Origin: Fragilaria crotonensis
Lineage: Eukaryota; Bacillariophyta; Fragilariophyceae; Fragilariales; Fragilariaceae
Direction of reading: 5' to 3'
NCBI GenBank assembly: GCA_022925895.1
Contig: JAKSYS010000331.1
Location: 1-64,000, forward strand
DNA: 64,000 nt
Below the pieces are notes generated by a model. The model searched no databases. It had not been told where the DNA came from and saw nothing but the letters and a program-made list of their open reading frames with translations. The translations under genes were made by a program, and so were the position numbers. Below are positions 63,211 through 64,000 of the stretch, piece after piece. How positions within the stretch are numbered: position 1 is the stretch's first letter; each line of letters begins with the position of its first letter.

Positions 63211-64000
63211 ACAACTTCAATACTGTGTATTTTGGCAATCTAAATTAGCAAATTTCTATGAATTTGTCACTTTTTTCCTCATCTAATTGTGTTGTAAAAC
63301 ACATCGTTTGCAGCACGCTTGCCACTACACACAACCGTGCACAACCCATACCGTACATGTATTCCAAAAGTCCGACCAATTGGGAGGCGTGGGTTTTTTC
63401 GTTTTTACCGTACACGTATTCCAAAAGTCCGACCAATTGGGAGGCACCCACTAGTTATAAATTAATTGTGTGCGTGCGTGCGTGCGTCCGTCTGTTACGG
63501 AGTATGACCACTCTGGGGTACTGGATCAAATGAATACTGTCTGAATTTTTTCACTTCGCCAGGGTTGAGTACTGAAAGTAAACAGTAACAGTAAAAGTAG
63601 TGGTACGGAGTACGACCAGGTTGGGGGTACTGTACGTCCAGTTTCCTGTAGTAGACACTCCGATCAAATGTGAGGTACCCACTAGTTATAAATTAATTGT
63701 GTGCGTGTGTGAGTGCGTGCGTCCGTCTGTTACGGAGTATGACCACTCTGGGGTACTGGATCAAATGAATACTGTCTCATACTCGGAGCATAAATGTCAT
63801 ACATGCATACTGGAGTACTCCGTACGCGATGTCGGTAAGATTTGCATATACGTACATGCGTCAGTGCGTGCGTCTGTTACGGAGTAGGACCACTCTGGGG
63901 TACTGCACTACTTGCGTATAGTACTGAACTGTACAAACAGTACACACAACCGTGCACAGTGCACAACCCATACCGTACACGTATTCCAAAAGTCCGACCA
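63211..64000. repeat. Right flank of Helitron: nested direct repeats
   Basis: Contains ATTCCAAAAGTCCGACCAAT repeated at 63361 and 63419 and again, truncated by the window end, at 63983. The TTATAAATTAATTGTGTGCG unit occurs at 63455 and 63686, each preceded by CCACTAG, with a partial copy (GTCTGTTACGGAGTA) near 63872. The spacing of 231 bases indicates a tandem satellite-like array. CTAG followed by T fits a Helitron 3' end (CTRR^T), but no clear 3' hairpin of the usual form was found. No gene is present; short frames come from the repeats. Confidence 0.75.

Overview
The window looks like nuclear DNA from a stramenopile, most likely a pennate diatom. The reasons are sparse short GT-AG introns (71, 86, 98 and 131 nt), a plastid-type bipartite presequence with an ASAF-like phenylalanine, a eukaryotic gene repertoire (Mediator Med10, SMARCAL1-like helicase, Cnx1-like molybdenum cofactor enzyme, CYP710-like sterol desaturase) and intergenic DNA rich in GTAC-centred palindromes. 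The species cannot be named from sequence alone.

Layout. 1-12 kb is mobile-element territory: a fold-back element (about 60-840), a decayed DDE transposase (1802-4859), a kinase of the uridine kinase/YFH7 type (5690-6469), a Harbinger-like MITE with TTA target duplication (6952-7472), and a second, divergent decayed copy of the same DDE family (8565-11710). 12-21.5 kb is gene-dense: HEMK2/MTQ2-type methyltransferase, ESF2/ABT1-type ribosome biogenesis factor, fucosyltransferase-like enzyme, sulfotransferase, DDX3-like RNA helicase with one intron, and a CYP710-like P450. A 1284-bp non-autonomous hAT element with a perfect 8-bp target duplication lies at 21903-23186, followed by about 3 kb with no convincing gene. 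26-37.7 kb holds a 1539-codon SMARCAL1-like helicase with two PDZ-like C-terminal modules, Med10, a GDA1/CD39 nucleotidase, an ABC1/UbiB kinase and an ankyrin protein. A seven-unit tandem repeat of about 190 bp fills 38.0-39.2 kb. 41-57.7 kb is again gene-dense: YheT-type hydrolase, a plastid-targeted protein built of six RPMD/GPLG repeats, a beta-hydroxyacid dehydrogenase fused to a cupin domain, two paralogous glycine-rich membrane proteins, threonine dehydratase, class I aldolase, a CoA-transferase with an EF-hand tail, and a Cnx1-like MoeA-MogA fusion whose MogA half has lost its key motif. The window ends in a decayed Helitron (58382-63210) set between copies of a direct repeat.

A recurring observation is that many genes are interrupted by single-base frameshifts, often at short homopolymers, where the protein clearly continues in another frame. 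At least seven host genes are affected. Some may be assembly or base-calling errors; others, especially in transposons and in the end of the CoA-transferase, may be real decay. I therefore give whole-gene spans and mark the break positions.

Functionally the host genes are mixed housekeeping and metabolic genes with no operon logic. Several are divergently paired over intergenic regions of about 450-900 bp (ESF2/fucosyltransferase, sulfotransferase/DDX3, Med10/apyrase, dehydrogenase/small membrane protein, aldolase/CoA-transferase).
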